Made by a program: the position numbers and the translations under genes. From assembly GCF_001552595.1 (NCBI RefSeq), contig NZ_BCRM01000005.1, positions 186,001 to 250,000 of the forward strand: a stretch of DNA of 64,000 nt. The letters are read 5' to 3'. This DNA is from Rhodococcus erythropolis NBRC 15567 (GTDB taxonomy: Bacteria; Actinomycetota; Actinomycetes; Mycobacteriales; Mycobacteriaceae). Positions within the stretch are counted from its first letter, which is position 1, and each line of letters opens with the position of its first letter. This document shows positions 54,914-64,000 of the stretch, piece after piece. The notes beneath the pieces are model-generated. The model saw only the letters and a program-made list of their open reading frames with translations. It searched no databases and was not told where the DNA came from.

Positions 54914-56664
54914 GGGGAATCAGCGTAAGCCCCCGCCGAGTTGTCTTCGTCTACCGGTCCGCCTTTCGTGATCTCCGCTACTGGCTTGTCGCTACGCCAG
55001 GGGAGTGAATTGCGGGTGAAGACGATGAGCGTTCCGGCGGTGAGGATGGTCGCGATGACGGCCTGCACGATCATGAACGGAAGGTATTCGGCGCCGTTGG
55101 ACATCAACATGACGCTGACGATCGAGGTGAAGACGACGGCAGGGATGCGGAAAATCGGTGCGGTGGCCCACGCCGCCAACGGAAGGATCGCCCACAGCAG
55201 GTACCACGGCTGAACGACGGGGAACAGGAGAACGATCGCTCCGAGTGCGATGCCGAGTCCACCGACCGGGTGTATGCGGCCCATGTACACCGAGATCATC
55301 ATCCGTGCGGTGACGAGCATGGCGACGAGAGTTGCGATGGGCCGCGTGATCGTGAGGATCGCCGTCGTGTGATCGCCGAGTCCGAGTAGTACACCGGCCA
55401 ATCCCGTGCCGACGCCCAGGAGCGTCGGGATGGACATCCAACTCCGCACTGCCGTGGCGGTGTCGAGGGTGTTGATCCAACCCATACCGAGCCCACTGGC
55501 CACGCTGATGACAAACGTGACGACAGCGGCCACGACGCCCAGGAGAATCGCGGCTCCCGCCAGGGCTTTCCAGGTTCCACCCCAACACCGAGCCAAGGCC
55601 ATGCCGACAAATCCCAGCGCAAGCAAGGACGGAATTTTGACCGTCGACGACAACGCGATCAATCCAGATCCCGCAATGAGATAGAACAGCGCTCGCCCAC
55701 GGATCGGCCCGGACCCTTCGACTGCGCGGAGGGCGATCTCGATTCCGGCGAGCATCAACCCGAGCATGAGCGCTTCGTTGTGGATGCCGGCCACCAAGTG
55801 GAAGAGCAACAGCGGGTTCGCGGCACCGAGCCAGAGCGAACTGACGGCAGAGACACCGCATCGCTTGGCCAGTCGAGGTATCGCCCACACGATGAGCGCG
55901 ACGCCGGCCAATGCGAGCAAGCGGTGCAAGAAGATTCCGGCCACGATGTTGTCGCCGGTCAGTGAGCTGATCCCGCGTCCCAGCCACAGGAAGAACGGAC
56001 CGTACGGAGCTGGGGTGTCGCGCCAGATCGTCGGAACCGTGCGGGTGAGAACGTGGTCGACACCCAGTGCCGCCTTGGGACCGATGGCGTACGGATCGAG
56101 TCCACGGGCCGCGATTTCGCTTTGTGCCAGATACGAGTAGACGTCGCGGCTGAACATCGGCGGTGCGACCGAGAGCGGCAGGATCCACAGCAGGAGTGTG
56201 CGGTCCAACTGGGAACGGGTCATGCGCCGCGGTGCGCCGGAACGGCTGCGTATGTCCCCGACTGCAAATCGGCCCATCATCAGCCAGGCGAGAACGACGA
56301 GCACGGTTCCGGTCATCGTCATGGTGAGTGAGACCGTCGGCATACGTCCGGGAAGGCTGAGGACTCGAAGTCCTGCGGTCGGATTCTGCAGGACGGGTTG
56401 TGCGCCGGCGCCGAGCGCTCCGACTGCCATCAAGACCGCGCCGGTCGCGCCGAATCGGCGGATCCCTCGCAGTTGTGCGGTTTCCTTCGCGTTCAGGCCC
56501 GGGCGCTCGTCCTCGTCGCCGTGCAGCACTGCGGCCATACTCTGCCGGGGAGCGGATCCGAAAGGTCGAACGCCGATTGTGGAAAGCGCGAGTGCCTTGG
56601 GTTTTTCCAGCAGGATCGCGCGCGCCGATCGCGCGGTCGTCGTCTTCTCGGGGGTCTGCGGCAC
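54910..56664 (-). CDS. mptB: MptB-like alpha-(1->6)-mannosyltransferase
   Basis: 584 residues from GTG 56664, with no clear ribosome-binding site; the frame opens at 56709. About a dozen membrane helices of GT-C type. The first extracytoplasmic loop carries MFSRDVYSYLAQSEIAARGLDPY, with the Asp-Val-Tyr motif of MptA/MptB enzymes, and TPAPYGPFFLWLGRGIS. In mycobacteria and corynebacteria MptB primes the lipomannan alpha-1,6-mannan core. The basic 90-residue cytoplasmic N terminus is not conserved. Divergent from sufR. Confidence 0.87.
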   Translation of the reverse strand: MPQTPEKTTTARSARAILLEKPKALALSTIGVRPFGSAPRQSMAAVLHGDEDERPGLNAKETAQLRGIRRFGATGAVLMAVGALGAGAQPVLQNPTAGLRVLSLPGRMPTVSLTMTMTGTVLVVLAWLMMGRFAVGDIRSRSGAPRRMTRSQLDRTLLLWILPLSVAPPMFSRDVYSYLAQSEIAARGLDPYAIGPKAALGVDHVLTRTVPTIWRDTPAPYGPFFLWLGRGISSLTGDNIVAGIFLHRLLALAGVALIVWAIPRLAKRCGVSAVSSLWLGAANPLLLFHLVAGIHNEALMLGLMLAGIEIALRAVEGSGPIRGRALFYLIAGSGLIALSSTVKIPSLLALGFVGMALARCWGGTWKALAGAAILLGVVAAVVTFVISVASGLGMGWINTLDTATAVRSWMSIPTLLGVGTGLAGVLLGLGDHTTAILTITRPIATLVAMLVTARMMISVYMGRIHPVGGLGIALGAIVLLFPVVQPWYLLWAILPLAAWATAPIFRIPAVVFTSIVSVMLMSNGAEYLPFMIVQAVIATILTAGTLIVFTRNSLPWRSDKPVAEITKGGPVDEDNSAGAYADSP

Positions 56665-56783
56665 ACCAGGCAGCGTAGCGGCTCCATCCAGCCGGACAGA
56701 CAAGCACAAACAACGTAGGTTGTCCGGATATTCCCGAATGTAATGCAGGTTGCCCTTAGTAGACCTGCGAAAAGAATTCCGTC

Positions 56784-56798
56784 ACACTTGTGTTGTGA
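56784..56798 (+). promoter_or_regulatory. Probable SufR operator overlapping the sufR start
   Basis: ACACT-TGTGT-TGTGA fits the ACACT-N5-TGTGA element that I recall as the mycobacterial SufR binding site. Here it runs into the GTG start codon (56795), so SufR bound to DNA would block at the very beginning of the gene. A GCAGGT/ACCTGC pair (56745-56750 and 56763-56768) flanks it upstream. Confidence 0.7.
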
Positions 56799-57541
56799 AA
56801 AGAAATGCGTCAGACCCACGAAGCAAGGAAGTTGCAGGTCAGCCCACTGTAGCGGCCTCGCCGAGTGCTGCCGCAAATCCGGTGACGGTGAGCGTCGAAG
56901 GTCAGACGCGGGCGGCAGTGGTCAAGCTGCTACTCGAAGAAGGCCCCATTACCGCCTCCGAAATCGGCACACGCCTCGGTTTGAGTGCCGCAGGTGTCCG
57001 ACGTCACTTGGATGCGTTGATCGAGTCGGGCGAAGCCCGTACCGCTTCGGCGTCGTCGCTGCGTCAGCGCGGACGAGGTCGTCCCGCCAAGCAGTTCCAG
57101 ATCACCGCGACCGGTCGCGGCCGCCTCGGCCACACCTACGACGATCTGGCGGGAGCCGCGATGCGGCAACTCCGTGAAATCGGCGGAGACGCGGCAATCG
57201 AGGAGTTCGCCAAGCGTCGGGTCCAGGCGATCGTCGGAGACGTCGAACCGGCTGATCCGACAGATGTCGACAACGTCGAGGCGACAGCGGACGCAATCGC
57301 CGAAGCCTTCAACGCGGTGGGGTTCGCAGCGTCGACCCGGCCGGTCGGCAACGGCGTGCAGATCTGCCAACACCATTGCCCGGTTTCCCATGTGGCAGAA
57401 GAGTTTCCGGAACTGTGCGAGGCAGAGCAGCAAGCATTCCGGCAATTGCTCGGGACTCATGTCCAGCGTCTGGCGACCATCGCCAACGGTGACTGCGCCT
57501 GCACGACGCACGTGCCCCTCGTGTCCACCGGGAGTAGATGA
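56795..57541 (+). CDS. sufR: SufR iron-sulfur-sensing repressor
   Basis: Controls the SUF operon according to its Fe-S cluster. 248 residues from GTG 56795. DeoR/ArsR-type winged helix: LLLEEGPITASEIGTRLGLSAAGVRRHLDALIESGEA, then RGRGRPAKQFQITATGRG. Cluster ligand candidates Cys191, Cys195 and Cys208 in CQHHCPVSHVAEEFPELC plus CACTTH near the end. No ribosome-binding site precedes the start, and the probable operator overlaps it, so a leaderless or nearly leaderless mRNA is likely. Confidence 0.92.
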   Translation: MKRNASDPRSKEVAGQPTVAASPSAAANPVTVSVEGQTRAAVVKLLLEEGPITASEIGTRLGLSAAGVRRHLDALIESGEARTASASSLRQRGRGRPAKQFQITATGRGRLGHTYDDLAGAAMRQLREIGGDAAIEEFAKRRVQAIVGDVEPADPTDVDNVEATADAIAEAFNAVGFAASTRPVGNGVQICQHHCPVSHVAEEFPELCEAEQQAFRQLLGTHVQRLATIANGDCACTTHVPLVSTGSR

Positions 57542-57604
57542 CCGGACCACAGTGTTCTACCGAGCGTTGCCACCGTGCAGCGTTCGAATAGAGATTTTTC
57601 AGCT

Positions 57605-57624
57605 AGTTCTTCAAAGTCAGAACT
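57605..57624 (+). promoter_or_regulatory. Dyad in the sufB leader
   Basis: AGTTCT-tcaaagtc-AGAACT is a perfect 6-bp inverted repeat with an 8-nt spacer in the 155-nt gap between sufR and sufB. It may be a weak attenuator hairpin or operator. It includes part of the 12-mer shared with the rpoZ leader. Confidence 0.3.
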
Positions 57625-57696
57625 GCTCGACCACAGCGACCAGCCCTCGCTGAACCCGAGCAGCCGTCAAGAAACAAGACTCCGGAAGGAGCTCGC

Positions 57697-59157
57697 ATGA
57701 CCGTCACATCAGACCAGGCGACTACCACTGCGGCAGCAGGCACCGAGCCGCTCACGCAGGAAGAGACCATCGCGTCCCTCGGTCATTACGGCTACGGCTG
57801 GTCCGATTCCGACGAAGCCGGAGCCAGCGCGCAGCGCGGGTTGTCCGAGGCTGTCGTGCGGGACATCTCCGCCAAGAAGAGCGAGCCCGAGTGGATGCTC
57901 GACATCCGCCTCAAGGCGCTGCGCACCTTCGACAAGAAGCCGATGCCGAACTGGGGCAGCGACCTCGAAGGTATTCACTTCGACAACATCAAGTACTTCG
58001 TCCGGTCCAGCGAGAAGCAGGCCGAGTCGTGGGAAGATCTGCCCGAGGACATCAAGAACACGTACGACAAGCTCGGCATCCCCGAGGCGGAGAAGCAGCG
58101 CCTCGTTGCCGGCGTCGCAGCTCAGTACGAGTCCGAGGTCGTCTACCACTCGATCCGTGAGGACCTCGAGGAGCAGGGCGTCATCTTCCTCGACACGGAC
58201 ACCGGTCTCAAGCAGCACCCGGAGCTGTTCAAGGAGTACTTCGGATCGGTCATCCCGGCCGGCGACAACAAGTTCTCCGCGCTGAACACCGCCGTGTGGT
58301 CCGGTGGCTCGTTCATCTACGTTCCGCCGGGAGTCCACGTGGACATCCCGTTGCAGGCGTACTTCCGCATCAACACCGAGAACATGGGTCAGTTCGAGCG
58401 CACCCTGATCATCGTCGACGAAGATGCCTCCGTGCACTACGTCGAGGGTTGCACCGCGCCGATCTACAAGTCCGATTCACTGCACTCGGCCGTCGTCGAG
58501 ATCATCGTGAAGAAGGGCGGCCACTGCCGCTACACGACCATCCAGAACTGGTCCAACAACGTCTACAACCTGGTGACCAAGCGCACCAAGGTCGAGGCAG
58601 GCGGATCCATGGAGTGGGTCGACGGCAACATCGGCTCCAAGGTCACCATGAAGTACCCGGCCGTGTGGCTGATGGGCGAGTACGCCCGCGGTGAGGTTCT
58701 CTCCGTTGCGTTCTCCGGCGAGGGCCAGCACCAGGACACCGGCGCAAAGATGCTCCACCTCGCACCGCACACGTCCTCGACCATCATCAGCAAGTCTGTC
58801 GCCCGTGGTGGTGGACGTGCGTCGTACCGCGGTCTGGTGCAGGTCAACAAGGGTGCCCACGGCTCCAAGTCGACCGTCAAGTGTGACGCTCTGCTGGTCG
58901 ACCAGATCAGCCGAAGCGACACCTACCCGTACGTCGACATCCGCGAGGACGACGTCACCATGGGTCACGAGGCCACCGTCTCCAAGGTCAGTGACGATCA
59001 GCTCTTCTACCTGATGAGCCGCGGACTGACCGAGGACGAGGCGATGGCCACCATCGTGCGTGGATTCGTCGAGCCCATCGCGAAGGAACTCCCGATGGAG
59101 TACGCGCTCGAGCTCAACCGCCTTATCGAACTTCAGATGGAAGGGGCTGTGGGTTAG
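57697..59157 (+). CDS. sufB: SUF scaffold subunit SufB
   Basis: Core of the SufBCD scaffold on which Fe-S clusters are built. 486 residues, ordinary uninterrupted length: unlike the M. tuberculosis homologue there is no intein. GGAAGGAG precedes the ATG. Conserved beta-helix core: [30 protein letters not shown] with a cluster-related Cys, and [11 protein letters not shown] toward the C terminus. First gene after sufR; its stop shares a base with sufD. Confidence 0.97.
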   Translation: MTVTSDQATTTAAAGTEPLTQEETIASLGHYGYGWSDSDEAGASAQRGLSEAVVRDISAKKSEPEWMLDIRLKALRTFDKKPMPNWGSDLEGIHFDNIKYFVRSSEKQAESWEDLPEDIKNTYDKLGIPEAEKQRLVAGVAAQYESEVVYHSIREDLEEQGVIFLDTDTGLKQHPELFKEYFGSVIPAGDNKFSALNTAVWSGGSFIYVPPGVHVDIPLQAYFRINTENMGQFERTLIIVDEDASVHYVEGCTAPIYKSDSLHSAVVEIIVKKGGHCRYTTIQNWSNNVYNLVTKRTKVEAGGSMEWVDGNIGSKVTMKYPAVWLMGEYARGEVLSVAFSGEGQHQDTGAKMLHLAPHTSSTIISKSVARGGGRASYRGLVQVNKGAHGSKSTVKCDALLVDQISRSDTYPYVDIREDDVTMGHEATVSKVSDDQLFYLMSRGLTEDEAMATIVRGFVEPIAKELPMEYALELNRLIELQMEGAVG

Positions 59158-60377
59158 TGACCACGCCAGAGACCGGAGTCATCGGAGCTGTTGCCGGGGA
59201 GAACCCGACCGCTCCTGTAAAGGGTGCAGCCACAGGCTCACCTATCACGAACAAGGGCGAGCAGTTCTCCTCGTTCGACGTCAATGCATTCGAGGTTCCC
59301 GGCGGACGTGACGAGATCTGGCGGTTCACCCCGCTGCGTCGTCTCCGGGGACTGCATGACGGCAGCGCCGTCGCCAACGGACAGGTCACCGTCGAGGTCG
59401 ACGGGGGAAGCGACATCACCGTCGAGACCGTCGGCCGTGACGACGCGCGTCTGGGCAAAGCCGGCGTTCCCGCTGATCGCATTGCAGCGCAGGCGTATTC
59501 GAGCTTCGAGACTGCAACGGTCATCTCGGTGGGCGCCGAGGTCGAGGTCGAGAAGCCAGTCGTGGTCACCATGACCGGCCCCGGAGTCGACAACGTCGCC
59601 TACGGACACACCCAGATTCACCTGGCACAGTTCGCCAAGGCGACGTTCGTGATCGACCAGCGCGGCAGCGGAACCTTCGCGGAGAACATCGAATTCGTTC
59701 TCGGTGACAGTTCGCAGCTGACCGTGGTGGCCATCCAGGACTGGGCGGACGACGCAGTTCACGTGACGTCACACCACGCTCGCCTGAACCGCGACGCAGT
59801 GCTTCGATACACCTCGATCAGCCTGGGCGGCGACCTGGTTCGCCTGTCCGCCACCGTCAAGTACGACGGACCGGGCGGCGACGCCGAACTGCTCGGCCTG
59901 TACTTCGCCGACGCCGGCCAGCATCTGGAACAGCGTCTGCTGGTGGATCATTCGCAGCCCAACTGCAAGTCCAACGTGGTCTACAAGGGTGCGCTTCAGG
60001 GCGATCCCGGATCCGGCAAGCCCGACGCGCACACCGTGTGGATCGGCGACGTTCTCATCCGCGCCGCAGCGGAGGGCACCGACACGTTCGAGCTCAACCG
60101 CAACCTGGTTCTGACCGACGGCGCCCGCGCCGACTCGGTTCCGAACCTCGAAATCGAGACCGGTGAGATCGTCGGTGCCGGCCACGCAAGTGCAACGGGA
60201 CGTTTCGACGACGAACAGCTGTTCTACCTGCGTGCTCGTGGTATCCCGGAGGATCAGGCTCGTCGTCTGGTCGTACGTGGGTTCTTCCACGAAATCATCA
60301 ACAAGATCGCTGTTCCCGAGGTGCGCGATCGCCTCGAAGCCGCAGTCGAAGCCGAACTCGCAGCCGTCGGCTCCTGA
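59157..60377 (+). CDS. sufD: SUF scaffold subunit SufD
   Basis: Partner of SufB in the SufBC2D complex. 406 residues, GTG sharing one base with the sufB TAG. About 45 disordered N-terminal residues, then the beta-helix: DNVAYGHTQIHLAQFAKATF, LDRDAV-like LNRDAVLRYTSISLGGD, and VLIRAAAEGTDTFELNRNLVL. C-terminal GIPEDQARRLVVRGFFHEIINKI is shared with SufB. Confidence 0.96.
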   Translation: MTTPETGVIGAVAGENPTAPVKGAATGSPITNKGEQFSSFDVNAFEVPGGRDEIWRFTPLRRLRGLHDGSAVANGQVTVEVDGGSDITVETVGRDDARLGKAGVPADRIAAQAYSSFETATVISVGAEVEVEKPVVVTMTGPGVDNVAYGHTQIHLAQFAKATFVIDQRGSGTFAENIEFVLGDSSQLTVVAIQDWADDAVHVTSHHARLNRDAVLRYTSISLGGDLVRLSATVKYDGPGGDAELLGLYFADAGQHLEQRLLVDHSQPNCKSNVVYKGALQGDPGSGKPDAHTVWIGDVLIRAAAEGTDTFELNRNLVLTDGARADSVPNLEIETGEIVGAGHASATGRFDDEQLFYLRARGIPEDQARRLVVRGFFHEIINKIAVPEVRDRLEAAVEAELAAVGS

Positions 60378-60438
60378 CCGCCCCGCCTGCGACACCACCC
60401 CGTCGCTACGCTCGCCCGCCTCATCTTGAAGGAATTTC

Positions 60439-62516
<2,078 letters not shown>

Positions 62517-62519
62517 ATC

Positions 62520-63023
62520 ATGCGCATGGAGCAGATGTATCAGGAAGTGATCCTCGATCACTACAAACATCCGCACGGCCGCGGACTCCGTGAGCCGTTC
62601 GGCGCCGAGGTGCACCACGTCAACCCGACGTGTGGCGACGAGGTGACGTTGCGCGTCCAGATCTCCGAGGACGGAACGGTCTCCGACGTCTCGTACGACG
62701 GTCAGGGTTGTTCGATCAGCCAGGCGTCGACGTCGGTGCTGAACGACCTCGTCATCGGGATGCAGGTCACCGACGCACTGAAGACGGTGACGGCGTTCAA
62801 CGAGATGGTGAGCAGTCGGGGCACCGTCGAGGGGGACGAGGACGTTCTCGGCGACGGCATCGCGTTCGTCGGTGTCTCGAAGTACCCGGCACGCGTGAAG
62901 TGCGCCTTGCTCGGATGGATGGCATTCAAGGATGCTGTAGTCCAGATTGTCGACGGCAGTGCTGTGACGACGGCGGACAGCAGCAGTGAATTGGTCGACA
63001 CGACTGAAGGACAGGGATCATGA
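62520..63023 (+). CDS. sufU: SufU sulfur-transfer protein
   Basis: Zinc-dependent acceptor that relays sulfur from SufS. 167 residues of the IscU-like fold. Cysteines Cys38 (PTCGDEV), Cys64 (GQGCSISQAS) and Cys128 (RVKCALLGW), plus the Asp in CGDE, form the usual zinc/active site. Second in-frame ATG is two codons inside. Overlaps sufT by 4 nt. Confidence 0.95.
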   Translation: MRMEQMYQEVILDHYKHPHGRGLREPFGAEVHHVNPTCGDEVTLRVQISEDGTVSDVSYDGQGCSISQASTSVLNDLVIGMQVTDALKTVTAFNEMVSSRGTVEGDEDVLGDGIAFVGVSKYPARVKCALLGWMAFKDAVVQIVDGSAVTTADSSSELVDTTEGQGS

Positions 63024-63442
63024 CCGAGACACAACCAGTGCAGGACGCCGAGGTCGGCGCTCCGGTGAATCCGAATCCCGATTCCACTGCGGAATTCGGT
63101 GGCGCACAGGGCGGTGGCACTGTCCCGTCGCCTGAGCGACTCGACGAACTCGAAGAAGCGATGCGCGACGTCGTCGACCCCGAACTGGGAATCAACGTCG
63201 TCGATCTCGGCTTGGTCTACGGACTCTTCGAAGACGACGGTGTCGTCACGATCGACATGACTTTGACGTCGGCGGCGTGCCCGTTGACCGACGTGATCGA
63301 GGACCAGGCGCGCGGCGCACTTGTGCGTAGCGATCTGTGTACCGACATGAAGATCAACTGGGTGTGGTTGCCGCCGTGGGGACCGGACAAGATCACCGAA
63401 GACGGACGCGAGCAACTGCGCGCACTCGGCTTCACGGTCTGA
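63020..63442 (+). CDS. sufT: SufT, MIP18/DUF59-family Fe-S maturation factor
   Basis: 140 residues: about 45 variable N-terminal residues, then the DUF59 domain VVDPELGINVVDLGLVYGLF, MTLTSAACPLTDVI with the conserved Cys, and a trailing WLPPWGPDKITEDGREQLRALGF. In Gram-positive bacteria SufT helps deliver clusters to some apoproteins. Last gene of the SUF operon. Confidence 0.93.
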   Translation: MTETQPVQDAEVGAPVNPNPDSTAEFGGAQGGGTVPSPERLDELEEAMRDVVDPELGINVVDLGLVYGLFEDDGVVTIDMTLTSAACPLTDVIEDQARGALVRSDLCTDMKINWVWLPPWGPDKITEDGREQLRALGFTV

Positions 63443-63780
63443 CAAGCAACCTCGGCACGATCAACTGAATACATTTCACCGGAGCGTCGGTGCCCGTTCG
63501 TCGGGTACCGGCGCTTCGGTTTGTTATATAGGGCCGTTTTAGCCATGATATTCAGGACAATAGTCCCAAATGGTTGTTTGATGAATATTTGCTGGAAGCT
63601 GACTGATCGGTAACATCGCAGCTGATTGTCACGATGTGATCTCCGGCGGGCGATTTGCCAGTTTCCACCCGAGCTTTCCAATGTATTCGTCTCATTTCGA
63701 AGTGCCCCGATCAGTTCGAAGCGTCCAGCGGACGCATATACCTGTTTGCATCATGATCAAGTTGTAAGAGGGAGATTCGT
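63443..63780 (+). other. 338-nt intergenic region between sufT and the NRPS-like gene
   Basis: Holds the suf operon terminator at 63479-63525, then an AT-rich stretch (63520-63640) well below the surrounding GC content. No gene is supported. A promoter for the gene at 63781 must lie here, and the AT-rich part is the obvious place; no specific -35/-10 pair stands out. Confidence 0.6.
63479..63525 (+). terminator. Terminator of the suf operon
   Basis: 63479-63495 and 63503-63519 form a 17-bp RNA stem that contains three G-U wobble pairs, with a 7-nt loop, followed by TTTGTT (63520-63525). The wobbles mean it works as RNA on the plus strand and would be weaker on the complement. Confidence 0.85.
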
Positions 63781-64000
63781 GTGGATGGCAGTCCCGACCG
63801 AGGAATCGTTTCCGCAGCTCGTCCGGACGACGAACTCACCTTCCCTCTTTCTGCCGCGCAACTTTCCCTGCTTGTCGCACAACAGCTTCGACCCGAGATT
63901 CCCGTCAGCATCGCTCAGTACGTCGACGTGGACGGCCCGCTCGACATCGAGCTGCTGACCGCTGCCAGTAAACAGACCGGCCGTGAGATCGGCTCCGGAT
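63781..64000 (+). CDS. Start of a condensation-domain protein, probable NRPS (3' end outside window)
   Basis: 73 codons from GTG 63781, with GGGAG seven bases upstream (63769-63773). After about 18 acidic residues the frame gives LTFPLSAAQLSLLVAQQLRP, then IPVSIAQYVDVDGPLDIELL, which fits the first motif (C1) and early strand of NRPS condensation domains. No stop appears before the window ends. Product and size cannot be known here; Rhodococcus genomes commonly carry very large NRPS genes. Could also be a free-standing condensation or acyltransferase protein. Confidence 0.75.
   Translation, partial: MDGSPDRGIVSAARPDDELTFPLSAAQLSLLVAQQLRPEIPVSIAQYVDVDGPLDIELLTAASKQTGREIGSG

Noticed and set aside
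63626-63958. 110-codon plus-strand frame across the last intergenic region
   Set aside because: It is in another frame from the condensation-domain gene, has no good ribosome-binding site at its start and no recognisable domain.

Overview
The window looks like part of the chromosome of a high-GC actinobacterium, most likely Rhodococcus (R. erythropolis/qingshengii type). The evidence is the high GC third positions, many GTG starts, actinobacteria-only genes (mihF, opcA, whiA, sufR, an MptB-like mannosyltransferase) and a gene order that follows the mycobacterial pyr-car-mihF-gmk-rpoZ-coaBC-metK-priA-fmt-rib-uvrC-whiA-gap-pgl-zwf-tkt-ctaB-suf backbone as I remember it. No rRNA, tRNA, CRISPR array, insertion sequence or prophage was recognised.

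Layout. 1-8.1 kb: end of the pyrimidine/carbamoyl-phosphate operon (pyrC, a small PH-like membrane protein, carA, carB, pyrF) plus a GT87-type mannosyltransferase. 8.4-14.6 kb: mihF, gmk, rpoZ, coaBC, metK and a helicase-degenerate priA. 14.6-16.8 kb: a PadR regulator with an odd Gly/Arg-rich N terminus, a secreted lipase and a tiny helical protein on the other strand. 17-24.6 kb: fmt, rsmB, a YjbR/MmcQ protein, rpe and the riboflavin genes ribD, ribC, ribBA, ribH with a PH-like membrane protein. 24.7-29.8 kb: uvrC-rapZ-yvcK-whiA. 30-33.1 kb: gap-pgk-tpiA, closed by a textbook terminator.

33.1-41.2 kb is the most variable part: a PtpB-like phosphatase, secG, ppc, an SDR enzyme, and a minus-strand array (SDR, DUF1801, AAA ATPase, TfoX-N, four-TM protein) with no obvious core role. 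41.5-47.9 kb is the pentose-phosphate operon on the minus strand, read tkt, tal, zwf, opcA, pgl, with very short gaps or overlaps. 48.1-56.7 kb has ctaB and ctaA (haem O/A synthesis), a quinone reductase, a small conserved protein, and a coupled minus-strand unit of MptB-like mannosyltransferase, ABC ATPase, ABC permease and a secreted propeller-like protein. 56.8-63.4 kb is the complete SUF iron-sulfur operon sufR-B-D-C-S-U-T. The last 220 bases open a new gene with a condensation domain, probably a non-ribosomal peptide synthetase.

Most genes are housekeeping, linked by 1-8 nt overlaps that suggest translational coupling. The unusual signals are: a SufR operator lying on the sufR start codon; a 25-bp tandem duplication creating an upstream mini-ORF at gmk; several 14-15-bp tandem duplications at gene ends; a RapZ whose Walker A lysine is leucine; long perfect hairpins between convergent genes; the uncharacterised ATPase array; the secreted protein tied to the ABC/MptB unit; and the NRPS start at the edge.
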